A DNA stretch of 8,146 bases, from positions 1 through 8,146 of the forward strand of contig CALAKO010000108.1 of NCBI GenBank assembly GCA_937922955.1. The letters are read 5' to 3'. Source of the DNA: an uncultured Peptococcaceae bacterium. GTDB taxonomy: Bacteria > Bacillota > Peptococcia > Peptococcales > Peptococcaceae. The notes below the pieces were generated by a model. It saw nothing but the letters and a program-made list of their open reading frames with translations, searched no databases and was not told the DNA's origin. Shown one piece after another: positions 7,801-8,146 of this stretch. Both the position numbers and the translations under genes were made by a program. How positions within the stretch are numbered: position 1 is the first letter of the stretch; each line of letters opens with the position of its first letter.

Positions 7801-8146
7801 GCAGCCTCACATCGGCCAGCTTTTCTGCCAGCAGCGGCGCCTCTTCCGCCTGCCCTTCCAGCTCGGCCACATCCTCCGCCGTCATGCTGAGACTGCGAAA
7901 CTCACTCAGCGTCTCCAGCAGTTTCGTCGCCACGCCGCTCTGGTCCCAGCCACGTCCGAGAATCGCCAGCGCCTGATGGTGCTCACCCAGCAAATACTGC
8001 GCCAGCATCCGCCGCCCGCTCTCGTTGACATACGGCAGCTTAATGCCGCCTGTGCGCCCCAGCACCTCGCGCGACAGCGAGCCGAAGCTTTTCACCTTGA
8101 TGTCCATCATCACCGGAACCTTAAGCCGCGCCAGAAGCTGCATGTC
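4892..8146 (-). CDS. addB: ATP-dependent helicase/deoxyribonuclease subunit B (AddB), N-terminus missing
   Basis: AddB is the partner of AddA. It has a helicase-like fold used for Chi recognition rather than as a motor, and a second RecB-type nuclease domain that cuts the other strand. The frame is open to the window edge, and 1084 residues are visible (numbered from the Asp encoded at 8144-8146). Against Bacillus subtilis AddB (about 1166 residues), the visible start DIKVKSFGSLSREVLGRTGG corresponds to the region after the nucleotide-binding loop. Some tens of N-terminal residues, including that loop, are therefore outside. Family landmarks include YVDGFHSLSQPE, FHVTTNQPQVYFPLIERIF, VVELGRARTGRCKVQVVVGMSDAWLP and the RLIFSYPLSGSDG segment. 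The nuclease domain shows His764 in GTVLHGSLDRL, Asp876 in GRIDRID, and Asp893 and Lys895 in IDYKSG. The iron-sulfur cluster ligands are Cys734 (GCPYKHF) and Cys1043, Cys1046 and Cys1052 (CEYCNFMSVC), all present. The TGA stop overlaps the addA ATG by four bases. Promoter and start lie beyond 8146. Confidence 0.96.
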   Translation of the reverse strand, partial: DMQLLARLKVPVMMDIKVKSFGSLSREVLGRTGGIKLPYVNESGRRMLAQYLLGEHHQALAILGRGWDQSGVATKLLETLSEFRSLSMTAEDVAELEGQAEEAPLLAEKLADVRLLLAAYEEALGEQRLDNEARLSLLAEKVREADWLDGLPMYVDGFHSLSQPELAVLQALEARGAALTMGLVMPPEMLTEQQGWWTMHSACQASLRFYETLCKAGLPLQVEAVDATGTMLADVVPLAQHLFGYETPACEGGAAVEIWKAPQPQTEITYLAGVIRRMVAEEGLRWRDFHVTTNQPQVYFPLIERIFKQYEIPAFIDERKALDVHYLVRYLLTALDMVEHHFAYPMVFACLQTGLAGLSEEEIVALDYYARVKHLRGTMYFDARYFQLPDDNVVSRKMDGLRARQEVAARAQQAFTARFKPLYEDVQAARTVRDFSTIVYHFLTAPELLDAFHAEDAAKAPTQLETDDQIVEALVALLDQLVATIGEMEVSLEQYSRILSEGLSEASLGIVPPAQDEVQVVELGRARTGRCKVQVVVGMSDAWLPSQSVSRTIFIREEKRWLEKAGVSLRYDEGRILEDEALCLYEAMGKPTERLIFSYPLSGSDGAVMNESVLITRAKQILPSLQKREKSLLADFNEVLPYLEWESLKVAADWLRRYAAQPELAEKDPQGVRWATSVTSYFEQARPNLAPFLQDGLYYTNLRAKLEPEVVKKLYPALSEGRVSISELESWQGCPYKHFLRYGIRPEEELDYTLRSDELGTVLHGSLDRLTRDLRQHPEWLDWDDAAICAQMDAYLSEEEQLQLDGQRSGEARNASVLEKVRRQGHKAGRFIIRQLRESDFSPRFNEVSFGEHAPILPPIYLDMGGQILRIEGRIDRIDTWRQGDKVYARVIDYKSGFNSFDIARVWAGLDLQLMLYLRAALGWRQEPLPAGVFYLSLKKPFMDTTSLDEKEIESLFVNDLLMDGVFIDDPQVIAALDRGTREGTNQVIAFRGRGKTADNCISADLLERLLAHTVKAAQDTVRAVMEGDIRVLPLDESQKGGCEYCNFMSVCRFENNRSGNRTRSISKVDWKEVKKNLAKEEEA
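4902..4909 (-). promoter_or_regulatory. Ribosome binding site of addA inside the 3' end of addB
   Basis: On the minus strand AAGGAGGA lies six bases upstream of the addA ATG (4895-4893). It sits within the last codons of addB, which encode the acidic KEEEA tail. This near-perfect Shine-Dalgarno site together with the ATGA stop/start overlap determines the addA start and indicates coupled, near-stoichiometric synthesis of the two subunits. Confidence 0.88.

Overview
The window reads as an ordinary chromosomal segment of a Firmicutes-type bacterium with moderately high G+C. The main evidence is an AddA/AddB pair, the Firmicutes counterpart of RecBCD, in the order addB-addA. A Negativicutes or Clostridia member would fit, but I cannot assign a genus from sequence reading alone. 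No phage, insertion sequence, CRISPR, tRNA or rRNA signature was found, and almost every base belongs to a gene.

Layout: positions 1-462 (+) hold the C-terminal part of a polysaccharide-deacetylase-family protein whose 5' end lies outside the window. After a 35-base gap containing a good ribosome binding site comes a complete EamA/DMT-family ten-helix membrane transporter at 498-1394 (+). A strong 19-bp hairpin followed by a T tract (1410-1454) fills most of the 63-base gap between this gene and the convergent addA. On the minus strand, addB (8146 down to 4892, 5' end cut by the window edge) is followed by addA (4895 down to 1458). The two overlap by four bases (ATGA) and are surely co-transcribed.

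Function: AddA carries the helicase motor plus one RecB-type nuclease domain. AddB carries the second nuclease domain and its four-cysteine iron-sulfur cluster ligands. Together they resect double-strand breaks up to a Chi site and load RecA. All key residues visible in both proteins are present, so the complex looks functional. The plus-strand pair is unrelated to repair and concerns cell-envelope carbohydrate and small-molecule transport.

I found no clear undescribed system. The most notable point is that the deacetylase-like protein appears to have replaced both histidines of its usual zinc-binding motif (Glu and Tyr instead), which suggests a non-catalytic or altered member of the family.
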